From NCBI RefSeq assembly GCF_000327385.1, contig NW_008707617.1, positions 3,004,377 to 3,068,376 on the forward strand: a stretch of DNA of 64,000 bases, written 5' to 3'. Origin of the DNA: Lottia gigantea (taxonomy: Eukaryota > Mollusca > Gastropoda > Lottiidae). Numbering within the stretch: the stretch's first letter is position 1; each line of letters starts with the position of its first letter. The notes beneath the pieces are model-generated. The model saw only the letters and a program-made list of their open reading frames with translations. It did not search any database and was not told where the DNA came from. The translations under genes and the position numbers were made by a program. This document shows positions 24,392-36,700 of this stretch, piece by piece.

Positions 24392-24652
24392 ATGTTGGTT
24401 TTATTTAACAATAAAAAGTATCACTTGTATTCCGGATTGACCTATCTACGATCTGTTAAAAATTATCACTTTAAAACATGTGGTTACCATGTGAGATCCA
24501 GATTTGAATGGAGGTATTTCAGTTCAACACCAGAATCAAATTATTTTCAAATAAACACTCCATTCTACAAACATTTGTCTGAGATAAAAAGAATTCTATT
24601 AGAAAATGCCGGAAGGTCACATAAAAATTGTTCAATTGATGTAAAATGCTGA
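24392..24652 (+). other. candidate first exon with mitochondrial-type leader
   Basis: An 86-codon frame opens at an ATG and has a basic N-terminus with RSRFEWRYFSSTPES near residues 36-50, resembling a mitochondrial presequence cleavage region. A possible donor (GAT|GTAAAA) lies near 24646. No downstream exon was found before the repeat at 24957, and the family is unrecognised. It may be chance or an orphaned exon. The gap 23898-24391 also holds an 82-codon hydrophobic frame (24062-24310) without further support. Confidence 0.2.
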
Positions 24653-24956
24653 ATGCTATCAAACGTCTGTGTTTATTTTAGTTTTTTGGGAAAAAGTTTG
24701 AAATAATTAAGTGGTTATCTGACGGCACTTTTTATAGGATTTCAATTAATTTCTATCATTCAAGGAACCACTTAAGTGGGTGAAGTTTGACGTAAGTTCG
24801 TATCTTGAGTGTGGGCAACCAATTCTTAAACACACCGATACTTATCAACTATTTCACCATCTGACTAGTACAGACTTCATTCATTCTTCTTATTTTATGG
24901 TCTGTAGCCCGAAACTATTTTCTATCTGGAAGAAGGCTATGACCGTGAACAGTACA

Positions 24957-25166
24957 GGTCCGTAGCCAGCCAAGTATTTCTGGGTGGGAAGGAGGGGGAT
25001 TGGCAAACGTCTAATCAAGGAGGGCAGTTTAGATATCCCCCCTCTCCCGTCCCGGAAAACTTTGTGAATTGTTATGCATTACAGTGGTGCTGTCTATAGA
25101 GTTATTGCTCTCTTTATTGCTGTCGAGCACGCCCATTGGAAGCCTGGAAACACTGATTTTCTGAAG
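24957..25166 (+). repeat. dispersed repeat, copy 1 of a pair
   Basis: The segment starting GGTCCGTAGCCAGCCAAGTA and ending near GATTTTCTGAAG is matched along its length at 45276-45464, with shared words such as AACTTTGTGAATTGTTA and CTCTATAGAGTTATTGCT-like sequence. Non-coding. Confidence 0.85.
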
Positions 25167-25401
25167 ACCTCCCCTAGAAAATTTTAGAGTATTTGACTCT
25201 CTGAAACGTGATTTCCTGACATCAAAGATTATTTGTATTAGGTCTGAGGATCTCGCCTAGAAAATTTTTAGAATTAGACGGAAACACGACCGTTAATAAG
25301 CCCGAAGGACTAAGGACTGAAATAAGAAAACGTTCCAAATGCTTTGTGACTTAAATAATAAATACGTTCTACAAAACTATCAATATGGATAGAATATCCT
25401 C

Positions 25402-26871
25402 CTATTTTGTTTCTTCATCGTTTACAGAAAATACCAATGAACAGATTATTATAAGAGTAAATACAAAAGTAGATAATATTAGTAGATCACAAATAACGGT
25501 AATAATAGAACCGTATTTATCTGTTTCCTTCTGTTTGTTAGCTCTTATTTCTTCTAATAAAGAAGAAGTCTTCTTTAACGACTGTCGTTCTGCCGATAGC
25601 TGACTATGTACAGATGTTCCACTGATAGCTGCTAGTTCATTCTCATCTATTTCTTCATCCCCATCATAGTTTATTAAAGAATGTGACCTTGATAAGTTGC
25701 CGCAATCTGATGCATCTGAAGTTTGACTATATTGAGATGGAGATACCTGACTATCATGGGTTCGAGATGACATTTCTTCAGCTTCAAGAACTAACGAATG
25801 GTAAGTTTCGTTGATTTCAGACATTTCAGATGCTCTATCATCCGTAGTTCCCAGAACTGCCTTTTGAAGCTTGCAAACAGTTACATAAGCGTCCTTCTTT
25901 CTGTTTCTTAAAGCTGATCCACCATAAGTACTCTTTATCTCTACAATAGAGTACGTTTATTGGTCGAGATAAGCAAAGATATGTCCCTAAGACAACAACG
26001 ACTTTTGATTACGATTGTCAGTAGGAATTTGGAAATTTCCCTTATAAACTACAACTAAAGACATTGGAAAAGGAAACCTGCACGACTTAAAACTGTTAAC
26101 CCTTAAACAGTTGTATAAGATGAAGATGTACTACTCTCCCTTTTATATGTACTACAATACACAATCATGATTATGTATATTGCAGTCGAACTAAATTTAC
26201 AACTTTGCCAAACATTAATTATGTTAACAATCGAATCAAATTAATCATTGATAATTAATTTAGCACCCACCTGATATTTCCATGTCACCATTCCATAAAG
26301 CAGTATAAACTGTATCTCTTATTGGAGTTATTATGTATCTGTTTGATCTATCTTCCCATTTCATATTACCATCAGCAAATAATACCACCCATTTAAACTC
26401 CAATTCTTGTCCAGGTACCATTAATACTGGATAATAAATAAAATATACCTGGATGAGTTTTTGGAGACTAAATGCCTTTTTACCATAAAAACTACTAGAC
26501 TGCATTATAACAATTGTTTTTTTAATGTATATGGACATTTAAATGTAATTTACTTTCTTATTTAGTACAAGAGAGCAATAAGATTATCAAAAGGATCATC
26601 ATCTGAAAAGATATCAAATATCAGATATCAGATATCAACAGGTTCTTTTGTAGCTTTTGCCTTTGCTTTTTCTAGACTACTATTACTTGAGTACCTCACC
26701 TTCAGCTTCCCATGTTCCTTCTGGGTGTTGATTTGCTCGAAGACCTTTGTTAACATTCCATTCACCGAATTTTGGCAATGACCCCATCAGCGCTACTGCA
26801 CTGCGATCATCACAGATATGATGTATTCTGAAAATAAGCCGAGACATTTTCGAAATGAAGTGAACGCCCAT
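25402..26871 (-). CDS. CBM20 (starch/glycogen-binding) protein with C-terminal membrane anchor, STBD1-like in role
   Basis: Three minus-strand exons, 26871-26700, 26426-26271 and 25940-25402, join in frame (GT-AG introns, both phase 1) to give 288 residues. An in-frame stop two codons upstream fixes the start. Residues 2-105 form a CBM20 fold: LMGSLPKFGEWNVNKG, then W54, PGQELEFKWVVLF, WEDRSNR; these match the family pattern GS..LG.W, W, leYK.v, WE...NR. Residues 110-250 are polar, Ser- and acid-rich, probably disordered. Residues about 253-281 are one hydrophobic segment followed by a short acidic end: a tail anchor. Human STBD1 links glycogen to ER membranes and autophagy, but has its membrane segment at the N-terminus and CBM20 at the C-terminus. 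Here the order is reversed. Function as a glycogen tether is inferred from domain content. A YVTV word (residues 128-131) could be an LC3-interacting motif, weakly. Confidence 0.85.
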
Positions 26872-27859
26872 TAACTATCAAGAGATTCTATCCGTATTGG
26901 AAACAGTACTTTGACGTCCTATATTTATTGCTCTATTGTGACGTTATAAGGCCTTCGGTAACCTTATTAACGCAGTGTGAATTTATTTCCAGAAATAGAA
27001 AAACTAAAGTCACAGCGGCTTGTCTCCTTTGCACTGGCATTTTGGTATCAGAAATGTATTAAACTATTCATTGTATTGCAAAATACTATATTAAATAGCA
27101 AGAAAAATGGAGTACAGCCACACTATAATTCGAATGTCGATGACAAATTTGGCGAAAGGTTAGAAAATGTCAATTTTTGCGATTTCTAATAACCTTTTTT
27201 TCTGAAACACATTAGCCTAGTCCTTATATAAGACCCCCACCCCTCTCCCCTCCCCCCCCCACCCCTCTCCCCTCCCCCACCCCCACCCTACTGCTATTCA
27301 AATATTTTAAATTTATCTACTGACGTTAAAACACAATATATCTTGAGTACACGTTCGCAAATCATAATAACCTATACGCGATTTTTAACACAATATCAAA
27401 TTGGTCCTATTTTGTGTCCTGTGTTTTCTCTGATACCATGACAAGAGTTAAGCAAATAAAGCGCCGAAAGGAATCGAGGATCAACCACCGACGTGACTAC
27501 ATATCAGAAAATTAAGTAAAGAATACTAAAAATGTCTCAGCAGGAGTTATGATATAAAGTCACTTCATCACTTCCATTTATCAAGATTTATTCCTTTATC
27601 AATACTCGAGTTTTTCTTGTGCCATATTTATTTCAGAAGTTTTATTTCTTTGAACTTAAATCTTACTTTACCAAGTTTTTATTTATCGTTTGAGATTGCC
27701 ATGGTGTGGTGCATGAGTTTCATAATATTTACGGATGTATTGTTGTCATACTTAATTACTGCCAACATAAATGTACTTGAGCCTTAAAATTAAAAAGTTT
27801 TAGCCTAAAAATGGGACGTACTTATACTAGTTAGTAATATACTGATGCAATTGTTGGAT
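26872..27859. other. intergenic, with C-rich tract at 27231-27292
   Basis: A ~60 bp pyrimidine tract of repeated CCCCACCCCTCTCCCCTCC-like units lies 5' of the CBM20 gene. Elsewhere no gene or element is seen. Confidence 0.5.
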
Positions 27860-28840
27860 TCAGAAAATTTGGTAGATACAATAGGTAGGGTTCAGACAAG
27901 TTGGTAAATATGATAGGTTGGCTTCAGACAAGTTGGTAAATATCATAGGTTGGGTTCAGACAAGTTGGTAAATACCATAGGTTGAGTTCAGAAAAGTTGG
28001 TAGATACAATAGGTTAGGTTCAGACAAGTTGGTAAATACCATAGGTTGGGTAAAGACAAGTTGGTAAATACCATAGGTTGGGTTCAGACAAGTTGGTAAA
28101 CACCATAGGTTGGGTTCAGAAAAGTTGGTAGATACAATAGGTTAGGTTCAGAAAAGTTGGTAGATACAATAGGTTGGGTTCAGACAAATTGGTAAATACC
28201 ATAGGTTGGGTTCAGACAAGTTGGTAAATACCATAGGTTGGGTTAAGACATGTCTGTAAATAAAATAGGATGGGTTCAGGCAAGCTGGAAATACCATAGG
28301 TTGGGTTCAGACAAGTTGTAGATACAATAGGTTGGGTTAAGACAAGTTGGTAAATACCATAGGTTGGGTTCAGAAAAATTGGTAGATACAGTAGGTTAGG
28401 TTCAGACAAGCTTGTAAATACCATAGGTTGGGTTAAGACAAGTTGGTAGATATAATATGTTAGGTTCAGACAAGTTGGTAAATACCATAGGTTGGGTTAA
28501 GACATGTTTGTAAATAAAATAGGATGGGTTCAGGCAAGTTGTAAATACTATTTGGATGCGCACAGTTTGTAGCATCTTACAGATACAATAAGTTGAGCTC
28601 AGGCAAGTTTGTAACAGATACAGTATGTTGGGTTCTGACAAGTTTGTGGCACCGTACAGATACCATTAGATGAGCTCAGACAAGTTTAAAATAGCATTCA
28701 GATACAAAGGGTAGGTTCTGACAAGTACAGATACAATAAATTGGGCTCAGACAAGTTTGTAGCAAAGGGTTGGGTTCTGATATCTGATAGATACAAATTG
28801 GTTTAAACAAATTGATAGTAACGTACAGATACAATAGTTT
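27860..28840. repeat. 32 bp minisatellite, about 30 units
   Basis: The unit is close to GGTTCAGACAAGTTGGTA followed by AATACCATAGGTTG; starts such as 27981 and 28013 are 32 bases apart. Regular to about 28540, then degenerate with longer spacings and inserted words such as GTAGCA. The open frames on the minus strand here (28212-28641) are products of the repeat. Confidence 0.92.
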
Positions 28841-28953
28841 GTGCTATGGCACATACAGACACAAAAAACTGTGTTTAAACAATTTGTTTTGTTACTGTAC
28901 GGTAATTCTAACTTGTTTGCAAGTTCAGACAGCCAGACAGTTAGGCAAATCCA

Positions 28954-29180
28954 ATGCCGAATTTTAGAGATGACAGTGACAATGATGACGAGTATGACAA
29001 TGTGCCACTATCTGTGTTCAGAAAATCTAAAGAACTCTTCGATTTTCGTTCGAGAAGTTGCCAGAACTTGACGATTATGCTACATGTGACCAATCACCAG
29101 TTGATTGGAGAAAAAGTGCGAAGGATTTATCAGCGGAAGAAATGGATCATAGTGATAATGAAATTGAGAATGTCAGTTCA
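28954..29180 (+). other. unrecognised coding-like fragment, acidic
   Basis: The stretch opens with an ATG and an Asp-rich start (DDSDNDDEYDNVPLS), and a second acidic, Trp-containing stretch follows in another frame to a TGA near 29190. The composition is protein-like and unlike the minisatellite next to it. It could be the end of a decayed DNA-transposon or host gene; acidic starts with V-P-L are seen in piggyBac-type proteins, but that link is weak. Confidence 0.25.
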
Positions 29181-29283
29181 GTTCTGTGATTTGAACATGC
29201 TTCAAACAGTCATGAATTTAAAGGAACTGACTGTAATAAAGAAAATTAATAGAGGCAGGAAACACACCTTGATGCAGTGCTAA

Positions 29284-30618
29284 TTACATTTACATGTAAT
29301 ATGAATATAATTATTATTGTTATTATCATGTAATGAAATAAAATGATTGAACTAGCAAATTGCCGACTTTCTCTCCTAAGAGATCATCCCTTGAGTGGTC
29401 TCTTAATGCAGGTTTTACTTTCTAGAGCAGATTCTATCATGTCTTGTCTGATGCAATAATCAGACTGGTATTATATTAAATATTCTTAGTTGCAAACATC
29501 ACAATACCATACCATCAGCCGTACTACAGTAAATATAAAAAAAAACTTGACAAAACGTTATATCAGCCGAGGACACCCTGAACTGCTAGTACAATTTGAA
29601 CCATAATCTTGAAAAAAAAACCGTAATGTAATATATCTCATTTTATCAACTTTATTCGCAATACTAGTCACCTGCAGATCATTTCAAGATTATAACTGAT
29701 CATTCTCTCATTTTAATATTTTAAATTCTGTAAGCACATATTTATCAATTTCACGTCAAAATACTGACATGAAGGATTACAATTATAGACTCTTGCTAGA
29801 GAAGATATTGTCGCTTAAAATTGGGGTTCACCTTCTGCATATCTGAATAACATATCATATTCGTTTAGAAATTTTATTTTACAAGCAATGTTATAGGGTT
29901 TATGAATCACTTCCATGTAAATTCATCACTAACCCAAAAAGTAATAGAATTATCACAATAGAATAGAAATAGACAGTGTTTACAGACTAAAGTATCCAAT
30001 GATTTGATCATTTTGAAATCTGATGTGTTCTTTATCTTCAATTGATAATTTTACTGGCCTTTAACAATACTTGTTTGCTCACTTTCACTTCATTAACATT
30101 TATGTTGAGAATCTTTCGCAGTTTAAAGTGGTTTTGGTGGTGTATGTAAAAATGTTATCGTGATGTAAAATATTGCTTTAACCACTAACCATCTGAATCG
30201 TTTGTAATTTATTCTCAGTTATCGGTAGAAAAACTACTCTGGAACTCTTGTTCATTTAGAAAAGGATTTTATTATCTGTGTTATCTGTTTTGTTATTGAT
30301 TACAATTTGGACAGTCTTTCTATAATCTAATGTACATGTCACTCACAAGTGTTTTGGTTAAGACGGGACATAAAGAATCACCTTGCGTCATTCCATTATC
30401 TATACTCTTAATGTTGAGACATTGTTTGTTATAAGAAACCAGAATTACGTGTACCACTTGAAATGAAAGAAAGGCACCAACGTGTGGAATATGCACAAAT
30501 ATGCGGCAATTACGTTACAGTTTTCCACTTATCAATGAAAAAAAAATTAAATTGTGCCTCGTGTTTTGTGTATCTCTTGTCGTAACCGACCGCCCAAAAT
30601 GTCAAAAAGGCGAATAGA
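29284..30618. other. intergenic, nothing supported
   Basis: AT-rich DNA without coding or repeat structure that I can defend. It is the 5' flank of the BMP-like gene. Confidence 0.4.
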
Positions 30619-30626
30619 TATAAAAG
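30619..30626 (+). promoter_or_regulatory. TATA box of the BMP-like gene
   Basis: TATAAAAG lies 134 bases before the start codon at 30753, leaving room for a ~100 base leader. A good match to a canonical TATA box. Confidence 0.5.
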
Positions 30627-30752
30627 AAAGAAACAATTTGGTTAATATCAGTGAAGAATTCCGACCCATATCTTAACTCGTTTAATAAATCGAGTGGACA
30701 ACGCCTTCTCTATGGATTATTGGCGCCATAACGATTCCAATCTCATCTAATC

Positions 30753-33700
30753 ATGGCAGTTTGTCTATTATTTACATTCGTCACGACTTTCATGTTCTTG
30801 AAATTATCAAATGCTCTGCCCACTTGGGACCTCTCCGACCTGAATATAACCCGTGGTTTAAGTTTAGATGGTGATTATGACAGGTACACTGTGGGTGAAT
30901 ATGGAGAGTATGGGGATTACGATTATCAGGATGAAGTGTTAACAGATTTAACAGATAAACATGAAACTAAAGATTTTAATTTTTTGACAGGATTACCAGA
31001 ATTAGAAGTGCACCTTCCAATCGATGTTCCACTGACTGAGGAAAAGACAGATGGACCAATCGAACAGGAGTTATTCTTTGAAACAGAAACGTTACGTCTC
31101 CGAACTCCACCACGGAAAGCTCCGGAATATATGTTGGATTTATATGATTTATTTTCCAAAGAGAAGTTTACACATCCGTCAGCTAATATTGTTAGAAGTT
31201 ATATGAATATTAACGACGAAGGTAAGAATCATATATACATGCATGTACTAAGATAGAGTTATGACAGATGGAACTGGTGTGTCAGGGCATATTTACCATT
31301 ACAGTGTTTGTTTAGATTTTTTTTCTGATTTTCAAAATAGCTGTTACATTAATCAATTTGCAGCAAACTAGCGTTATCTCTCTTTTTATTACTAGGTGCA
31401 TTCAACAGAGCAAATATTCATGTTTCTTGTTTTTCGAACAGTTTGCCTAAAATAATGGAAATCTTGTATTATTTAGAGTAACATAACCAGGAAAACGATG
31501 ATTTTGGCGATTTCTCATATATAGAAATTAGGACCGATTAAAACCACAACAATATTATTTCGTTTGCGTATTCCAGAATTTGAATGGTTAAAAAAAAGTC
31601 ATATTTAAACTACGCCCAGTTACCTAAAATTTCAAAACAAATAATAAATTCTACATAGGTTTAAGATTCTTTTCAATACAATTGCGCACATTTAGAGGGC
31701 GTCAAAAACTCAATCAGAACAAGTCCGGAATATATTTCCACTATGATGTTAGAAATAGACTCTATTCTCGCTAGTAGTTACTAAAATCTATAATATAGTG
31801 TTTGTGAATTTAGCTACAATTGGCAAGTAGGCCTACTAGCTTCTAATTCTGTTCCCGATAATAAATCTATGGTGAATGATGTAGGTTTGGCCTGGATCAG
31901 AAGAAATGCAAGAATTATTTGGAAGAAAACATATACAATTTCACACTTACTAAAAGCTTAATATTTCCACTGAATTCGTGGAAAGAATATTATATATTTC
32001 CGTCCTTGTATATCGTCCTTTTAATCTGTAAAACTGTTACCGATACCAAACTTAATTCAATCTTGAATAATTTACTAATGACAGATTTTTATACCCGTGA
32101 AAGGAAAATATTTTACAATATCATCATTCACCACCTTTCCATAGGAGTAAGTAAGTTAGCACATTCTGAAGGGAAGTCATTCAGTGGAACATTTGGTGTA
32201 ACCACAGCATAGTCTAGTGAATGACGTAACCACATCATTTCACATGGTGAGTTTTATGAATCACTATACTTTTGGGTGTTAATCTTTATTTAGTAACTTC
32301 AATTTGATAACTACATTATAGAATTAAAAATTCAAGATAAAATAGATTGAAATTGGTAACACCACGTGCAGCTTAATTGACCAGAAGTGCTGAAACTCAC
32401 GTTCACTTGTCTGCAGGATATCTAGTATATAACATTATATCTTATTTTCTCACAATAATCGTCATAATACAACCATTATTCCTACTTTCAATTTGTCAAA
32501 ATAATAACTAGTTAGATAAGGCTTATTGCAACCGGAAATACATTCTATCTACTGCTGCACCTGAGTAATATATCATTACAAGACCACACGAAGGTGAACC
32601 GAAATCAACCTAAAAGATTCTTTTTGACACGTTACATTTCGAAAAATACAGGCTTTAAAATACCAGAAATCGTCAAATGGCTCACCTTATTTTAGTTAGA
32701 TAATGGGCTTTGGTGTATTCAGGAAGGATATTTTGATATTTAGATAGTGATATAAATTTACCATGCAAGGATTGATGAATGATGAGATAGTGACGCGAAA
32801 GAGAGTCTAGATGCCGTATTTCTTGTCTCAGTTGCTCCTCTCCTGTCAAGTTTGCTAATACTTGGACTGCTTTTTTTCTTTGGACTTTACTTTAATGTGC
32901 ACTGTGGTCGTGCTGTTGGCGAGTTTTCTGCAATTTTTGTTTTTTTTTCTGATGCAGGTCTATGATTTGTGATATAAAAAAAGGTTCTTAATGCACCGAA
33001 ACGCCATGTGAGATTTCGATAAAATTCCAGAAATGATTTAGGTGAAATTTGAATTAAAAATAGAATTTCTAGTTATTTAAAGCCACCCCCAATCTGTGAT
33101 AAGTACGATAAAGAAAGTTAAAAGAACATTATCTCATAGATAGGTCAATAACATTGTTTAAGGGAAACATTCTACCATTTTAAGGGATACAAACCTATAA
33201 TAATCTACTGTCACAATTCACTTTTACTTCTCCTTGACAATTACTACATGTATAATTTTCGTCCCATCTTGGAAGATATCTTGTACCTACCACGATTTGG
33301 AAACGTACACTTCCATCACTTCCACCAGAATGTTTTTATTGCATCATTGACGAACGATACGTTTGAATCATATTCCTTTAAAACTAATATTCAGGGGGGT
33401 ATATACCTTTCAAATTACAAAACATAAATGAAGAAGAGAATGACTTAACTTTATATTAGTTATATAATTTACTTTTCTTTTTCTTCTTTCAGACGAAGAG
33501 ATTGGTGGATTGACCGGAAGTAAACAATTACCTGGGAAAAAAGCCAGAATCCACAGATTAGCGTTCAATATTACGAGTATGACGTCAGACGAGGATATCA
33601 TTTTAGCTGAATTACGTCTGTATACACTGGTCGTAAAGGATAGGGGGATATATGTGGGCGTTGACCGGAAAGTTTCTGTATTTGAAATGATAGACAGATC

Positions 33701-36700
33701 GTCACCGGAAGTGGAACAATTTGCAGTAATTTCAGAAAAGCATGTATATGGACATGACAATGGATGGGAGGTATTTGACGTTACATCTGCCGTGAAACGT
33801 TGGGTTGTTAATATGAGTTCTGTACAGATTTTAGAGGTTAGAGTAGAAAGTGTGTTTTCAGAAGAAACCGAGGGCGATATGGATATAGACGTCAATCCGT
33901 CCCATCAAAAAGATCCCCTTCTTGTCGTCTTCTCTAATGACAATGACATTAAACACCAACACGACACTGAAATACGAGAATTTATGAATTACGAAATAAA
34001 AAGTGAACAAAACTTTGCAGCTTCTATAAAAGAGTATACAGATGGTTCCGAATTAGAAATTTCTAACTCTACATTAGCGTTAAGTCGTGTAAAAAGAAGC
34101 CGAAGAAATAGAAGAAACAGTTGTAGAAGAAAACCTATGATGGTTGAATTTAGTAAAATTAATTTAGATAATGTGATAATCGCCCCCCATCATTATATGG
34201 TAAGTAAGGGTTTTGGAAAGTTAAGCTACTAATAAACATAGATGTGATTTCTTCACAGGTGAAATTCTCAAAAACCCTCACCTAGAAGAAAATCACATCT
34301 GTATATCACATCCGAGGAACCGGTAGTTCAATCAGGCTATGACAAACAGTGTCAGTGATAATTCAATCCTTTAAACAACGTTTTATTTCTCACCATGAGG
34401 TGAACTTTTTAGACAATCAGTAATCTGAAAACAAAATGTAACATTTCCCATCCATTTCTCACACATGATATACATGTATAAAAACACTAGAACAGATTTG
34501 AATACAGCAATCTGAATATCAAACATTATCAATTGGCAATGTTCAATGATAAAACTGACATAACAGTAAAAGTCACAGACAGACAAAAAACAGTTGTAGA
34601 TTTCATTCAGAAGAGCATGTGCCATTTTATATGGTAGTAGACGATAGACAATGAGTCTTTTATATTCATATTCTTTCATTTATGGGAATGAGGATAATCT
34701 AACCAAATAGACAGAGAGATAAGAGGGTTTTTGAAAAAAAATTAATTCGTTGAAAAATCTCGAAAGTTGCACTCAACTACTGTCTAGAAATTAGTTTTAG
34801 TTGAATTCGAACGCCAGCCGGCAAACAGTTCAGTACAGTCTTAAACCTCAGCGTTGATGATAATGTAGGCTAAAGCTTTTTTTTGCTAAAAATCGCCCTC
34901 TGTTAGAATACGCGTTGAATTTACCAACAAGACAGTAGGTCTAAGTTCTCCACAAAATACATAATCATCGTGTATTAAAAAAAACTGTTCATCTAAAAAT
35001 GACAGTCAAAATCATCCATGACTTCATTGATATACACAACTTTACAAAAGTCAAAATCGTCTCTATTGCATTCGAATTTGGACGCATTGCGGTTTAATCA
35101 AGGCTAATAACTCATTATCGTTCCATGGAAAATTGTGTATTTCCAGTCAAGTGCATAGAATAGAAACAGACTGGTACAGCTGTACCTCACACCTGTTAAT
35201 TATTTGAGACATAACGAACACTTTAGGATTTCTTTTATCGAGTTGTTTTGTCTGTGTGCGGCCATTGTCCCTCATGGCCATGTATTCTCGAGACGATCTT
35301 AGCGCTAGATATCCTAGGGTCTTAATTTCTATCACTCTTTCTAGGATATCCTAGCGCTAAGATCGTTTCGAGGTTTACGTCCGAGAGGGGGCGAATCTAG
35401 TTATGAGATTTTTGCCCGAAAATATTGCTTTCGGGGTGCCCCCTCTGCCCCCATTTTGGCTCCGCCACTGGGCAAGAGGGACAATGGCCCGCACACAGAC
35501 ACAAGTCTGAGATACGATAATTTTTAAATCCTGTCCGATTTTCATTTTTCATTTTGGGAAGGTCTGAGGAGCTAAATCGGACTAAAAGATTATGGGCATA
35601 AATTTTATAGTCAAGGACGCCAGGAAACTGGCACATGATGGTTATAGATACAATAATAACAATACAATTGGACTTTGTTTATGTCTATGATTCTCTAAAT
35701 GTTTCAATCCGATGGAGATATCCCTCTTAGGCTGTCAGTCAACACTCGTAGATTATCCTTATGTCCCGTTTTAAGGTAACTAATTTGATTTTTTATTTCC
35801 AGTCAAGTGCAATTGCTCCAAAACCGCCAATCCAATCAATACCAACTACGAACCAGTCCAATATAATATCACCACTATATAAAAGCATAGACTATTATAC
35901 AAAATCATTCAATATCATTCTAGATCACACTATTATACCAAATCATTCAATATCATTCTAGATCACACTATTATACCAAATCATTCAATATCATTCTAGA
36001 TCACACTATTATACCAAATCATTCAATATCATTCTAGATCACACTATTATACTAAATCATTGAATATCATTCTAGATCACACTATTATACCAAATCATTG
36101 AATATCATTCTAGATCACACTATTATACCAAATCATTCAATATCATTCTAGATCACACTATTATACCAAATCATTCAATATCATTCTAGATCACACTATT
36201 ATACCAAATCATTCAATATCATTCTAGATCACACTATTATACTAAATCATTCAATATCATTCTAGATCACACTATTATACCAAATCATTCAATATCATTC
36301 TAGATCACATTATTATACCAAATCATTCAATATCATTCTAGATCACACTATTATACCAAATCATTCTAATATCATTCTATATCACACAAATGTACAAAAT
36401 AATTAAATCCCATTCGAGATCGCACAAACATACAAAATCATTCAATCTTATTCGAGATCACTTAAACATACAAAATCATTCAATCTTATTCGAGATCGTT
36501 CAAACATACAAAATCATTCAATCTAATTCGAGATCGTTCAAACATTCAAAATCATTCAATCTTATTCGAGATCCCACAAACATACAAAATCATTAAATCT
36601 CATTCGAGATCACACAAACATACAAAATCATTCAATCTCATTCGATATCGTACTTAGAACATACAAAATCATTCAATCCAATTCGAGATTACACAAACAT

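Noticed and set aside
28212-28641. Minus-strand open frames with repeated Asn-Pro-Thr-Tyr-type words
   Set aside because: They are translations of the 32 bp minisatellite and change with its phase; no start or splice support.
33410-33895. 161-codon minus-strand frame
   Set aside because: Antisense shadow of BMP-like exon 2.
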